From Manduca sexta (Eukaryota; Arthropoda; Insecta; Lepidoptera; Sphingidae): a stretch of DNA of 64,000 nucleotides. Location: contig NC_051138.1 in the NCBI RefSeq assembly GCF_014839805.1, forward strand, positions 5,640,983 through 5,704,982. Direction: 5' to 3'. Shown piece by piece: positions 27,101 through 38,350 of the stretch. A program made the position numbers and the translations under genes. The notes under the pieces were generated by a model. The model ran no database searches and was not told the DNA's origin. It worked only from the letters and a program-made list of their open reading frames with translations. Every line of letters starts with the position of its first letter. The stretch's first letter is position 1.

Positions 27101-27588
27101 GAACTATGAACGTTGAAGGTTCCAGAGCTATTACAGGGTAATTTCGTTTTGCATTACATGCCAAGTATATTGAACGGGTGATACCACCTTGTGTTAATGC
27201 TACACAGACACTTTCTTGTCATACCCGGGCGTGATTACATCGCAAAGAGAGCGGTTCATTTATCGATACATCTAATTTATATGAAACTGTGAGATTAATG
27301 CCGATAGATTAATAATTGGATTCGCTGAATGCAGTGCCTGGTGGGCAATTTAGAGCGCTGCACTTGTATACATGAGCCCGGCCCGTAAGTGGAAACGAAA
27401 CACGCGCACCCGGTATCATTTACGTTTTCATACTACCATATTTTCTAGGCGTACATTTTATGTTACGCATTTAGATTTTGTATCTTACGTTTTAGCTTGG
27501 ATCTATTGATTACACTTATTTACTAATATAATATGTTTATGTTTATATAATACCTAACTCTTGATGAGCCACTTAACACAAGACGTAC
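24106..27588 (-). other. dac: dac intron, 3.5 kb
   Basis: The intron has borders gtacgt and tccaccag, phase 1. Its 3' part (window left) carries a dispersed repeat at about 24140-24360 that ends in a Helitron-like hairpin, close to the splice acceptor. Two TCGATATTG copies lie 12 bp apart at 24627-24647. The remainder is AT-rich with no recognisable feature. Confidence 0.8.
24140..24360 (+). mobile_element. Helitron-like non-autonomous element, diverged
   Basis: The order TATACTAATATATTACA, CTGTCAGTCTGTTAAG, GGCTGAACCGTTGAACCAAT, TTTATCCCGTGAAAA and GGACGAAGCCGCGAGCAAAA matches a repeat I know as very common in Lepidoptera and other invertebrates, with a GC-rich short hairpin near its 3' end as in Helitrons. 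The terminal CTAG expected of a Helitron appears here as TTAG. The assignment to Helitrons is from memory of the family, so moderate. It sits only about 35 bp from a dac 3' splice site. Confidence 0.6.
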
Positions 27589-27849
27589 CTTCATCTTCGT
27601 CTTTAACGTTGTGTTCCTCTTGATCGGAGAGGGCGGCGTCGCTGTCGTCGGAGTGCGACCGGGGCGAGGCGGCTGCCGTGGCGGCGGAGGGGAGACGCGG
27701 GGGCTGCGGCGTCCTGCGGGAGGCGGCCGAGCTGCGCCCGCTGGCGGAGCCTTCGCCCCGGTCGCGGTCGCTCCGTTCAGATCGCTCGCGGTCGCCTCCA
27801 GAGCCAGACTTGGACAGGTTAAGCACAGGACTGTGGCCTGGAGAGGAAC
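27589..27849 (-). CDS. dac: dachshund internal exon, low-complexity Ser/Arg/Asp/Glu-rich, 261 nt
   Basis: The exon opens after tttctcag and reads (G)SSPGHSPVLNLSKSGSGG, then a run rich in Arg, Asp, Glu and Ser, then Ala/Pro-rich and acidic parts ending VKDEDE, for 86 whole codons, before the donor gtacgt. Both borders are phase 1 and the length is a multiple of three. VLNLSK resembles the CtBP-binding consensus PxDLS (Asn for Asp and Val for Pro are known kinds of change), which would fit a repressor role; this is inference. The mixed-charge region is probably disordered. GC content is far above the flanking introns, and both strands are open over most of it, so the antisense frames here are shadows. 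Family relatives carry a similarly variable spacer before DACHbox-C. Confidence 0.9.
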
Positions 27850-28331
27850 CTGAGAAATACAACGGGTATTTGAATATAGAAACGAAAATGACTCCGAGCA
27901 TTATAACGCATTAATTTATAGAGACGATAAAAATGTGAATAGTTTCTTCTTACCAATTATATAAGTAATATAATAAATATAATGGTTGATTTTAATGAAC
28001 TTTTAAGAAGTCGATAGTACAACGCTTGGGTCTTATCTTTACAACCCATTTATCTCCGTATTACAGTAATTACCTTATTTTATGTAGGTTACGATGGTAT
28101 GCTACACAATTTTGATCCTAAAAATACTTTGCGTTATGTATCAATTATTATTGGAAATATATGAAAACTCTATTTTTTACTTATAATATTTTAAATTCGT
28201 AATCCTTGGCCCTGGGCCCTAAATATCTATATGTCATTCTTTGCCTGTCGAAAATAAATTCCCGTAATATAATTAAACTAGAAATCAAATCACATGCAAC
28301 ATTAATGAAATATTAACGAATGAATAATCAC
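27850..28331 (-). other. dac: dac intron, 482 bp
   Basis: This is the shortest intron in the window (donor gtgatt, acceptor tttctcag, phase 1). It is AT-rich, and I see no repeat or element in it. Confidence 0.85.
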
Positions 28332-28402
28332 CATTGTGTGAACCATCGCGAGCCTTATCCATCGCCATGACTCGCTCCATATCGCCTCTTTCGTCACGCA
28401 AT
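28332..28402 (-). CDS. dac: dachshund internal exon, charged helix, 71 nt
   Basis: The exon starts after a good acceptor (tgttgcag), completes an Arg codon and encodes LRDERGDMERVMAMDKARDG and SHN, ending with G before gtgatt. It enters in phase 2 and leaves in phase 1. The donor gtgatt is weaker than the gtaagt sites of the neighbours. The peptide is strongly charged, carries on from KHLER of the preceding microexon and probably forms one continuous helix with it. Only a 482-bp intron separates it from the next exon, the shortest intron of the window, so these two exons may be recognised as a pair by intron definition (inference). Confidence 0.86.
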
Positions 28403-30160
28403 CTGCAACAAAAATAAAACCAACTATAGCTAGCCAATACAAAACGTATCCTTGAACAGTAACATCTCGTTATAATGTGTTACTGTCAGAAATCGGTCAC
28501 GCTACATCGCAAAATGAATCCCAACAAAGCTACTGACAAACATTCTTATCATTTGAAACCATAAAGCATGCTTCCCACTGAGTTGTGGAGCTACCACAAA
28601 GGGAAAAGTATAATATTATAGAACCCCGCTGGGTTCCTTTGTGAGCGGATGAAGACGGTATATGTAATCATTTTGTATGCCGATCTCTCGTGCCGCTACC
28701 CTAATTCCTTAGGTCCTTTTTGATTGTGAATTATTAGACTTCTGATGCTTCCGTTCCGATTCGGTTTTATTAATATTTACTCGACAACTTTTTACATCTG
28801 TTTGGTTAACTTTAATTTATTATACTTTCATAGGTTTAAGTACTTTGCTGAATATTTCAGAAAAATTGGGATAAAGTAAATTGAAGTTGAAAGGCGAAAC
28901 CTCGCTATTCATAAATATGTAAATAAAAAGTACAGAGATATTGAAAAATGAATTCGTTGTGGAAACCAATTTCGCTCATTTCAAAGGGGTTAATGCTACA
29001 ATTTTTGCCCAGTAATGCCTTTCGAGCATTTGAATATAAATGACGTCTGAAAGTGAAATGTAACATACATAATAAGTGGCTGTTTTAAGCCTTCGCTGAA
29101 CCCTTTCGTGGCTTACAGAGTAAATTTACCACAGAGACCGTTACTATGAAACTCGAGTCTATTAAAATATGTGCTTACTTTTAAATAGAAACTAATTAAG
29201 CGATGTTGTATGTAGACTTCAGCCGTAAGTAATATTCTTGAGGTACATTCGTATTTCGAACTTGTTACGATTTTAGTATATTTCCTAATGATCGCCGATA
29301 TAACAATATCCCTCCTTTAACTTACAATTATATAATATAATTACTAATAATTATTTTTATTTAGTACAATGTCTCAATCCAAGAAATTTAGACCGAGTTT
29401 CATCACAATAAGTGTCGTATTTTATAATAAATACAACGGAGTGTCTCTGCCCGGCGCTACTCTGCGTTAACCCTCGCAATCTACTTCACTCGTTCGGCAC
29501 TTTACTGACGAGTCACGAAGCTCCGTTTGAATTTAATACATTTTTCATTTCCGACATAATTAATATGTTAATACTGAAAAAAGTTGTATCACTGCGTAAT
29601 ACTAAGAGAAAGAAAATTTACGACACTAAACACGGAGTATACGTCTTTTATGTACAATTAAAAAAATAGTATTTTTCGAAAAATTATTTAAAAATATTTT
29701 CGAACGAACACAAGAAAATATACAACCGTAAATTTACGAAAGTGAAATACTACAAATAACATTTAATATGAGATTTTTTTTTCAATAATTACATACTGAT
29801 AATTGCTTAAAATTCACGTCATCGTATACTAACGTAACCCTTAAAAGCACATGGTATTTTACAAAGATGAATGAACGTATTTTTTAACCGTAAGTTGTTA
29901 ACAAGGACTCTCACATCCGTGAGCGACCCAAAAGGAACAATAACATCGCACGATCGGACAAAAGATAACTTTCAAATCAATAAAATAATAAATTATTTCC
30001 ACTTCCCACTTTTTATCTTCATAAATGTGTAACTTTGATTGATGATGGGGCCGCTACAAATTTGTTACATGAGATAATTAATTTTAATAAGTAGATTTGT
30101 AAATAAATAATTTTTAATAATGTTTTCATTATAATTGTGCTTGCAAAATAATGTCTTTAT

Positions 30161-30492
30161 TTTATAATAATGACATCAGCTCTGTATTTTTATACCGTCC
30201 CAGCACTGGGCATGGGCCTCCTATACTACTGAGATGGATTAGACCTGAGTCCACAACGTTGGCTTAGTGCGAATTGGTAGACTTCACACATCCTCAAAAT
30301 TTCGATAGAGAATTTCTCAGGTATACAGGTTTCCTTTAGATGTTTTTCTTCACCAAAGCAAGCTATAATTCACAAAGTATCTACTTATGTGTGTATTGTT
30401 TGTGAAAAGTCAGAGGTGTGTGCCCTTAGGATTCGAACCTGCGGATTCGTGTCGGCAGTCCGTTCCAAACCCAACGAGGCTATCGCCGCCGT
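30161..30492 (-). mobile_element. tRNA-derived SINE, old diverged copy
   Basis: This is a full-length member of the same family on the minus strand: the B box GGTTCGAATCC reads from 30439 to 30429 and the A box TAGCCTCGTTGG from 30482 to 30471. It differs at many places from the copies at 6281 and 55621 and I could not find a target-site duplication, so it is older. It keeps the canonical B box where the younger copies have an A in place of the G, which may make it closer to the source tRNA. Confidence 0.85.
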
Positions 30493-32360
30493 TTTTTTTT
30501 AACTTCTTGATAATTTAGTACGATTAAAATATAATCGTCTTGTTAATTCGATGTTGTTAATATATATAGTATTCATACTATTCGAAAATGTTTACACAAA
30601 GAAGTGCCATCATCGTAAAATATGAATTATTTAAACAATTAATAAATTTGCATAACCTGAGCATTGTTTAGATAATTTTCCATATTTTCTAATCACATCG
30701 AGACACTAATAACAGTAATGCTAATATTGGTTATACAGAAGGTTAACGTAGTTAGTTAACGCTAACCATTGCCATTACAAAATGGGTAGTGGCCTAAACA
30801 GATATTCCGGGGCCACGAGCGCGGACAATGCGTCCCAATCTACCCACCAAAGCCAACGTACGTTGATTAGTTAATACTAGACCGTTCACATAACCTAATA
30901 CCCAACAACTACTGAGCGTTCCGTTCCGAACCGTTCTTGTATGCATAATCTGATTACGATAAGTATTAACAAAGCTTTCGGTAATAGTGTCCTCGATTTA
31001 CATAACGCGACTTCTGTGTTGATTGAAGCCGCACAAATGTGAAATTAAAACATAATTTATATGTACCATATTTGCATTCTGAAGGATCGATTACGATAAT
31101 CAAATCCTGTCGGAGCGTCACTCTGTAAAACATTTGCTTGACACCCAAATCAAAAATCGTTTTAGCTCACCCTCGGAGGGGAGGTTGGGGAAACGTCGAC
31201 GCCTCAACATTTATTATTTCAGACATATCACTCACATGCAAAACAAACTCGGTCCGATCCATCAAATAGTTTTGTCTCACCCCTACGCCGCCGCGACACA
31301 AATCGTGTGTGTAAGTGCTACGGCTTCAGGAACTGATTCCTAACTACTGACAAAATAGTGACTATTCAAAAAAAATTGGCCTCTATCAATCACGACTTAA
31401 TTATTTTATTTATATTTAGTAGATTATGAAAATGTTTCAATAATTATTATAAACTACAATCTGATAAAGTTCATTTTAAAAATCATTCTAATATTTCACC
31501 ATGCAATAATAAATGAATCGTTGGCAGAAACACAATTCCTCAGGAATAAATAAGTTTGTTCATTCAGAAGAAACGAGCATTGTAACCCCCTGAACAGTCA
31601 ACAAAGCTTTGAAGAAAATCGAGCGAAAAAAGGCTAAAAACACCTTAGGGGCTTACTAATCGAATAAAAAATATCAACGACCGATGCCAATGTGTGGGGG
31701 AGAGATGGAATAAATTATAAAGAAAATATAAGTAGCAAGGGGCCCTTGTTATGAGTAAAAAGTTCAAAACATATGCAGATAACGGAACGGTTTGATTTCG
31801 AGATGTAAACGCAATATTGAAGTGTAATATCCGTGCACATTTACATACGGTTTATGATTGGCAAGGATTTGTGTGCAAATAGCAGCTCGTGCATCTTTAC
31901 TGACAAGTAGACCTTAATGTTTTACCTTTAGAGTACTTTTTCCACATTTGACTTTAAAAACAGCTAATTACCCACAAAGAACGCCAAAATCAACGCGAAA
32001 TAAAAGCAAAATTTTGAAATAATAGGAAAACAGTAACACGATGACTTGTCGTCGGGCGCACCCTTCGCATAAACGTCACGATGTCATTTGTAAAAATTGC
32101 GGCCTACCAAGCTCTCCAATTTTGGAACAGGAAAAAACATTGCGTGGGAGTCAAATTGCAAATTTTAGGTTGCTTGTGTAATTAGCAAAGCGAAGAAGTT
32201 TATTGCGTATATAAAATAAGGTTTGTAACTTTAATGTATTTCCCCTGATAAACAATAGCATATTTCAAAGACGGTAAGTACATAATTCAAGGAAATCTAT
32301 ACATATTGAAGTTGCTATTATATAAATATTTTAAATTACAAAAAGATATTATTTTCCAAT

Positions 32361-32601
32361 TCACAAAGAATACACACATGATTTTAGAATTTCTTTGTGA
32401 ATTTATCGTTCGCTTTAACGGTGAAGGAAAACATCGTGAGGAAACCTGCACATTTGAGAAGTTCTCTATAGGAATTTCGAAGGTGTGTGAAGTGTACCAA
32501 TCCGCACTAGGCCAGCGTGGTGGACTAAGGCCTAATCCCTCTCAATAGTAGAGGAGGCCCGTGCTCAGCAGTGGGCAAGTATATAATACAGGGCTGATAT
32601 T
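32361..32601 (+). mobile_element. 5'-truncated SINE with 5' inversion
   Basis: From about 32391 on this is the body and tail of the family, without the tRNA head. Immediately before it, 32358-32389 is the reverse complement of the adjoining body segment (equivalent to about 6369-6400 of the full copy), overlapping the direct part by about a dozen bases. The whole unit lies between 15-bp direct repeats ATATTATTTTCCAAT (32346-32360 and 32602-32616), so the inversion arose during a single insertion. Confidence 0.9.
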
Positions 32602-34748
32602 ATATTATTTTCCAATGTAGAAAACAAATTGGATATTGGTTTTTACAATATTCAGTTCCGAAGCAAAAACAATATAAGCTCAATGCATCCCCTATTCGAA
32701 AACATCGAACCAAAGTAACCAAATTCGGGGGCGCTGAAAAGAAATGGTAAAGACAGTGGAAGCTCCGCGGGGGAAACCGGAGACAGTTATTTAAATTTGA
32801 ATAATATGATATGAAAAAAATTACATCACTTAATACCGCAATAAAAGTACACTAAGCGACCGGAGCATTACGTTTGGCAAATGCAAAGCGGAACATGCAA
32901 ATTTAGCTTATGAAACGTGGAATGAAATATAAAATGTGTTTCGAAAATAAAATATGTCTCTTGGGGCTTAAGTGCTTATTATTACATTACGAGTACGTGA
33001 GGTGATTTAGTCGGTTTTATAGTAAGGTGTGAAGACAAATGATGTTTTGGCACTTATTGATTAAAAAATAATGGGTTAGAAAACGTAGTAAATGAGGGAT
33101 TAATAAATAAAATGGCGTTCATTGGTAGTGGATTAGGTGCTGTGGCGTAACGAGATTCCGATCGGATGAGGTTATTAGGATTTAACGGCCAGCGCGTCGC
33201 TTGTCTTCCGGACTCCCGGGCGCAATGTTGAGATAATTATGCAAAATTGCTTCTACGATTCGTACGGCCCCAGTTTTTAGGGGCATTACCATTATCCGTA
33301 ATGGGAGTGCGTTTTGATAATGTACAATTTTATTGCACGATTATTAAGGAAATTGGAATCGTGTTGCTCTCTGTGTATTGTCATTTAGGAAAGGTTTTTG
33401 GTAATACATTTGATTTGTCTTTAATTTTGTTAAAATGTTGGCAATTAAACGATGATATATTATCATGTACATTGTTATTACACAAAGAAAGTATTTCTTT
33501 TCCTTGTAAGTACATGAATGCTTCACAACAGCAGATTTATTTTATAGGTATACATTTTTCTCAATTTAAAACGGCAGTTTATTACCCCATCATTTCGTCT
33601 CTATCAATAAAATAAAATGCCACAACGAAACACTTCTCGTCGTAATGTACCGATATAAACATATTATGTTGTAATACTAGTCGAACAATTCAGTAACCGC
33701 CGATTGCATAAATATGGCTTCAATGCACATGCATATGGCGAGACCACAGAAAATTCACATCCATCGGCACACTTCCAGTTCAATTCCTCACATAATGTAA
33801 AGCGACAAACTCTTTCCTGATCATCTAGCCGCTTGAATCTAAGTCATCGATTCGCATGATATCTCTTGAGTGGACGGTTTCGAGTCTGCATCGGCTGAAG
33901 CCGCTGAACGGGCAAGGCTCAGATGCATGGGTAATGATTGTGATCGAAGTGATCGCTCGCGCAGACCGCAACATGTTTCGAACGAGACGATAATGGCGTA
34001 TCCACGTACACCTTTTATTTTCTGTGGTGATAATACAGAATTTTATGAATTCAAACGTGGTTACATAATCTTTCTTTATTTAATCGTAGTTATCGAAACT
34101 AAATACGGGTCATTAACTCTTTACTTTAATTGTTCTACCAGAATGGCCTTAGAATTAGAATTTAAGAAAAACAAAAATTTATACTTTATTGATGACATCA
34201 ATCGTAAAGTCATCTTCGTTTGTCATCGAAACAGATAAAGAAATTAATGCATGAGACAGGAAATGGTAATTAAAAACTAGTTGGTCGCGCGGACAGGAGA
34301 TAACCACTATCTAAAGATATAAACTCCTGTCTCTTTAGATGCTATCTATAGACAAAAGCTGTACATATCTGTGTCGATTTATCTTAAACCAGAATTGGAC
34401 AATGTGACACATCGATCATAGTTTTGTTCACTTTATTGATAAAAATAACAACTCTCCGTAGATAGTTCTGACTGAGTTGTATAAAAGTCTATTTTATTTT
34501 TTAGTGGACATGTTAGCATTAATTATTGTCCTTGGTCTGTATTAGATTACAATCTTTCAACGGGTAAAATAGAAGAGAAGTAGTTATAAATTACGTAAAG
34601 TAGGTAATTATATTATGTAGTGAAAAAATAAATACATACTTTGCTAATTATAATTTTTTGACAAACATAGACCTTGTAACAGCAATAAATTAATTTCAAA
34701 TCAAATATAGTTTTTAAACAGATTGTATACGGCAGTTATAAATTCAAA

Positions 34749-34761
34749 CAGCGCCATCTCT
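34749..34761 (-). promoter_or_regulatory. AGATGGCGC core, candidate CTCF-type site
   Basis: The 13-mer AGAGATGGCGCTG reads on the minus strand and is identical to that at 44620-44632 on the plus strand. AGATGGCGC matches the core known for insect CTCF. Function here is inference; short motifs also arise by chance or from repeats. Confidence 0.25.
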
Positions 34762-35358
34762 TTTTATTGCTGCGCACTACGTTGTACACTTTTATTTTTT
34801 TAACATAAACAAATTAGTTTATTATAAAAATGAGCATCTGGATAAAAATCAAGCGACGCTATACCGACAAATTTGGCACCCCTTTATAATACCCCCAATT
34901 TCCCTCTTTCATTGCGGTCATTAAGCTTTTCATACGATTCTGGCGGCACGCGGTCTCATGCGCAGTTTCCTCAACACTTCTTTACTGTGCCTTATTTTAG
35001 CGATGTCACTTTATAATAAGACTCTACCAATAAGGACTAGAGACGGATTTCTCATTAAAAGTAAAATATCTAACTGAACTAACTTTTGGTTATTACTGGA
35101 TCTGGCAGTTTTACTTATAAGAAAATATAAATCTCATAAAAATAGGTATGTATATTGTATTTCGCACTAATTTAAAACTTCAGTGTTTTCAGCTAACAAC
35201 TGAATTACCAATGTTCATGCATATATTGATCGGCAATAATATTCGTCATATATTTTGAAAAGACAAGACAACTTATAACACAAATTTATCGCATAATATT
35301 TCGGTAACTATTCTAACGTTACGTACAAGATTCTATAGAGGAATATTTTTTCGTCCAG

Positions 35359-35476
35359 GTTTTTTTTTATACGGGCACAGCCAAGTAACCTTACCTGATG
35401 GTAAGTGAAGTAGGGTCCAATAGAATGTCGACTGACGAGAGCTGATTACACTCGACAGTCATGCCGGCTCTTGGAA
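35359..35476 (+). repeat. short dispersed repeat, copy 2 of a pair
   Basis: It shares TTTTTTTATACGGG, TTACCTGATGGTAAG and CAGTCATGCCGGCTC with 23746-23848. It may extend further right (to about 35530), where no counterpart exists in the window. Confidence 0.6.
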
Positions 35477-36268
35477 CCGGATATACACAGGCTGATCTCG
35501 TGGTGGCTGATAACGTGGGGCACTATGGCTGATATTAACACCTTGTGTACGATCGTAGCTATCCAGGTGGATATCAAATATATCCTACCACCAGCAAAGT
35601 GTCGGATATATATTAAGATAAAAAAGTTAATACATACAGCAAGTGCAATGGCGAAACCTAATGAGTATGACAGTATGATTTAATGGTAACAGCTACCTAT
35701 TGAAACAGGTTGTGTCAACTAAACTGTACTTTGTATCTAATTAACTGTGTGTGCTTACCAATAATACGGAGTTAATTAGTTTGAACGTTAGAAAATACAA
35801 AATAGCCGGACGAGATAGTATTTTTTTTATTTCGCGATGCAATAAAAGAGCCTCTTTAAACTTGACACTGAATTATCAACTTTCAATGGCTTTTAGGCGA
35901 AAAAAGCCTGAGCGTTAGCTACATACATTATCGTAGAGTACAAACTTTTTATGAAAGAAAGTTTTAAAAATAGCAAAGATCCCAACACTAAATCGCTTCT
36001 TTCGATAGAAACATGACAGTAAATATATTTAAGGCGATATCAAACCGACTATATTTTTGGAGCATGAAATTCATAATCTGCACTGATGACTAGTGACAAT
36101 AAATGAATGAAGTCCTATAATTAGTTGTCCAGTCATAAAATAGATTAGGCATTCTTTAGAAAACAGGATACATTAAGTCATAATTCATTAACACGTAAAA
36201 AATATAAAAAAATATCATAAAATCCGACGATAAAACGATTGTGAAATTAATAACAAATGTATTTTTAT

Positions 36269-36298
36269 ATGTTCGATGAAAACGTATTCATCGAACAT
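36269..36298. repeat. perfect 12-bp hairpin, 6-nt loop
   Basis: ATGTTCGATGAA (36269-36280) and TTCATCGAACAT (36287-36298) are exact reverse complements around AACGTA. The run of A after it on the plus strand is short and no gene ends here, so I do not call a terminator. Confidence 0.85.
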
Positions 36299-38215
36299 TC
36301 AAAAAACGAGTAAACAAATTTGATAATTAACGCAACAGAAACAAACAGGCGTGTGTGCATGCATACGTCACATATTGAAGCGGGCAGTTTGGCAGAAAGT
36401 AAACAGAAAATATAATTTAGAAGCAATTTGCCGCGGATATGTCCGCAATCAAATTGTCTCGTTAATACCATGGTGCTATCAAAACATTTGATTTGTGGCC
36501 AGCAGTGTAGGGTTGAACGCGATTATTTAACCGGACGATGGTTAACTTCGTTTCATGACCCTTGATTGTAATATTATGTTGTTATTTGCGAAAAATTCTG
36601 CTTATTTTATGTTGACTTGTAATATGTAACAAGCTTAATTATCTACTGTATACATTTGCATTTAGTAGATGGAATCTGTAGTAGTTCAAAAACAGATTTA
36701 AATGAATTTAGAGTCGCTTAAAGTAAATATCGTTATAGCTACTATTTATATGTTGTTTATATTATATACCTGGATTTCCATTGAAAATACATAAAATATA
36801 CAGGAAAACAACGCAATTTCAGTCGATTAATGCGCACTCACACACGACTCGCTTTCGACGCGAACTCAGCGTGTAAACAGTAAAATACTTTTTATTCGCG
36901 TTGTACAATTCCCCTGGGTGCCGGGATTTGCATAACAAAACGGGAAAGGTCAGAAAGCGAACAGAATGGCAAGTGTCCGGTTTGATGCCCAGTCAGCGGC
37001 TCTATCGTTGGACGTTCACTCGCGCTATCACACTTGAATTGCAACTATTTATTGTTATAACTGAACGCAAGTTATTCATTTCATATATTAGGGATACTAT
37101 ATGTACTATGCTTTAGATAAAACAACGCATTTACTATAACTGTATATTGTTATGTATTATCCATTTCGTAAATAATAAAAAATATGTTCATATTAAAATT
37201 ATTAATTTATGATTTAACACTCATTTATAATATTTCCGAATAAGACCAGTAGACAATTTAATGACATATCAAACGCAGCACGGGATGTTCAAACTCAGCC
37301 GTACGAGATGCATATTCATGGTTGCTCTACGCCGCATGCAAATTGTGATTTACACATTGTAATGAATTCTTTTGATCTGTGGATTCAGATATTTGATTTA
37401 TCCCATCGATGTCGGGGTTGCCATGACACGTTAATTTCATATTCATAGTTTCCGGAGATGTTCATTTGTTAAAAAGTTTATAATCTGTAAAATATTTGCC
37501 GGGATTAAAGAGCGCGCTAAGCTCTATTACCATGGCAGCAACTTTCATTACTATGAAAACATGACATCAGACCGTGACGTGAGATCACAATATCATTATT
37601 AGGTGCATTATAATGTTCACGATACCTTCACTTGGCAAATTGAGTATCAGTAAAAATGAAAGAAGCACGAGACTGTTTATTTCAAATAGAAAAAAACAAC
37701 TAAAAACTTACATAATTACCTTAGAGATCCAACTGCTTGAAAGAAACGCAGAAATGACAAGACGATGACAAATGAGCATCGTTCGCATCCACACAGTCGG
37801 GTGGCGGACCTCATCAAATTATTCCCCACTTAAAAAATATCCGTAAACAAAAACATGCCAAGAAAAAAAACACTCGCGGAGTAAAAAATAGGTATTGGCA
37901 ACATTGATTGATGTGTACTAATAGGGCGCGAAGAATGAGGCCGCGGCGTAATTAAAGGAAAAGTGACATCTTCTGTCAATGACAGTGTGCCCAAGTTCGT
38001 CTAGAAACAGAGCGGTCACGCCTTTTAGTGAGGAAGTGATTAGTGTTACAAACTTATTAAAACTATTACTGAGTGAAGGCTGCGTAATTGATTGCCGAGT
38101 GCGCTGCGGCGGCGCATTCTCGACAGATTTCTTGACGACGTTTTATTTTGTGCTTCATGCTAATTTGATTTGTCTATTTTTAATACGGTTTTACTTTTTC
38201 TTAATTAAGTGGACG

Positions 38216-38350
38216 TGAAGGGCACGTAGCTAAGTTGATAGCGCGTACTCAAGTAGCGGGATCGAATTAATGTTTGGCAGAAAAAATGTCTGCGAGAATA
38301 TGCTATTAATTATGCATTGATTTTATTGACGAATAGGTCTCATTAAGTTA
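38216..38350 (+). mobile_element. tRNA-like SINE remnant
   Basis: GTAGCTAAGTTGATAGCGCG (38227-38246) fits the A-box region of a tRNA very well. It is followed by a degraded B box (GGGATCGAATTA) and a non-tRNA body. No cloverleaf can be completed, so this is a SINE remnant and not a tRNA gene. Its end is uncertain. Confidence 0.6.

Noticed and set aside
27611..27914. Gly/Arg/Ala-rich open frames on the plus strand
   Set aside because: Exact antisense of the GC-rich 261-nt dac exon; the minus frame has the splice borders and family match.
33247..33615. Open frame of 122 codons on the plus strand
   Set aside because: AT-rich composition, no recognisable domain, no splice or promoter context; chance frame in intron.
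33870..34238. Open frame of 122 codons on the plus strand
   Set aside because: No family signature and composition like the intron; chance.
34265..34340. Inverted GACAGGAG/CTCCTGTC pair
   Set aside because: Only 8 bp with a wide loop and no element structure; left out as likely chance.
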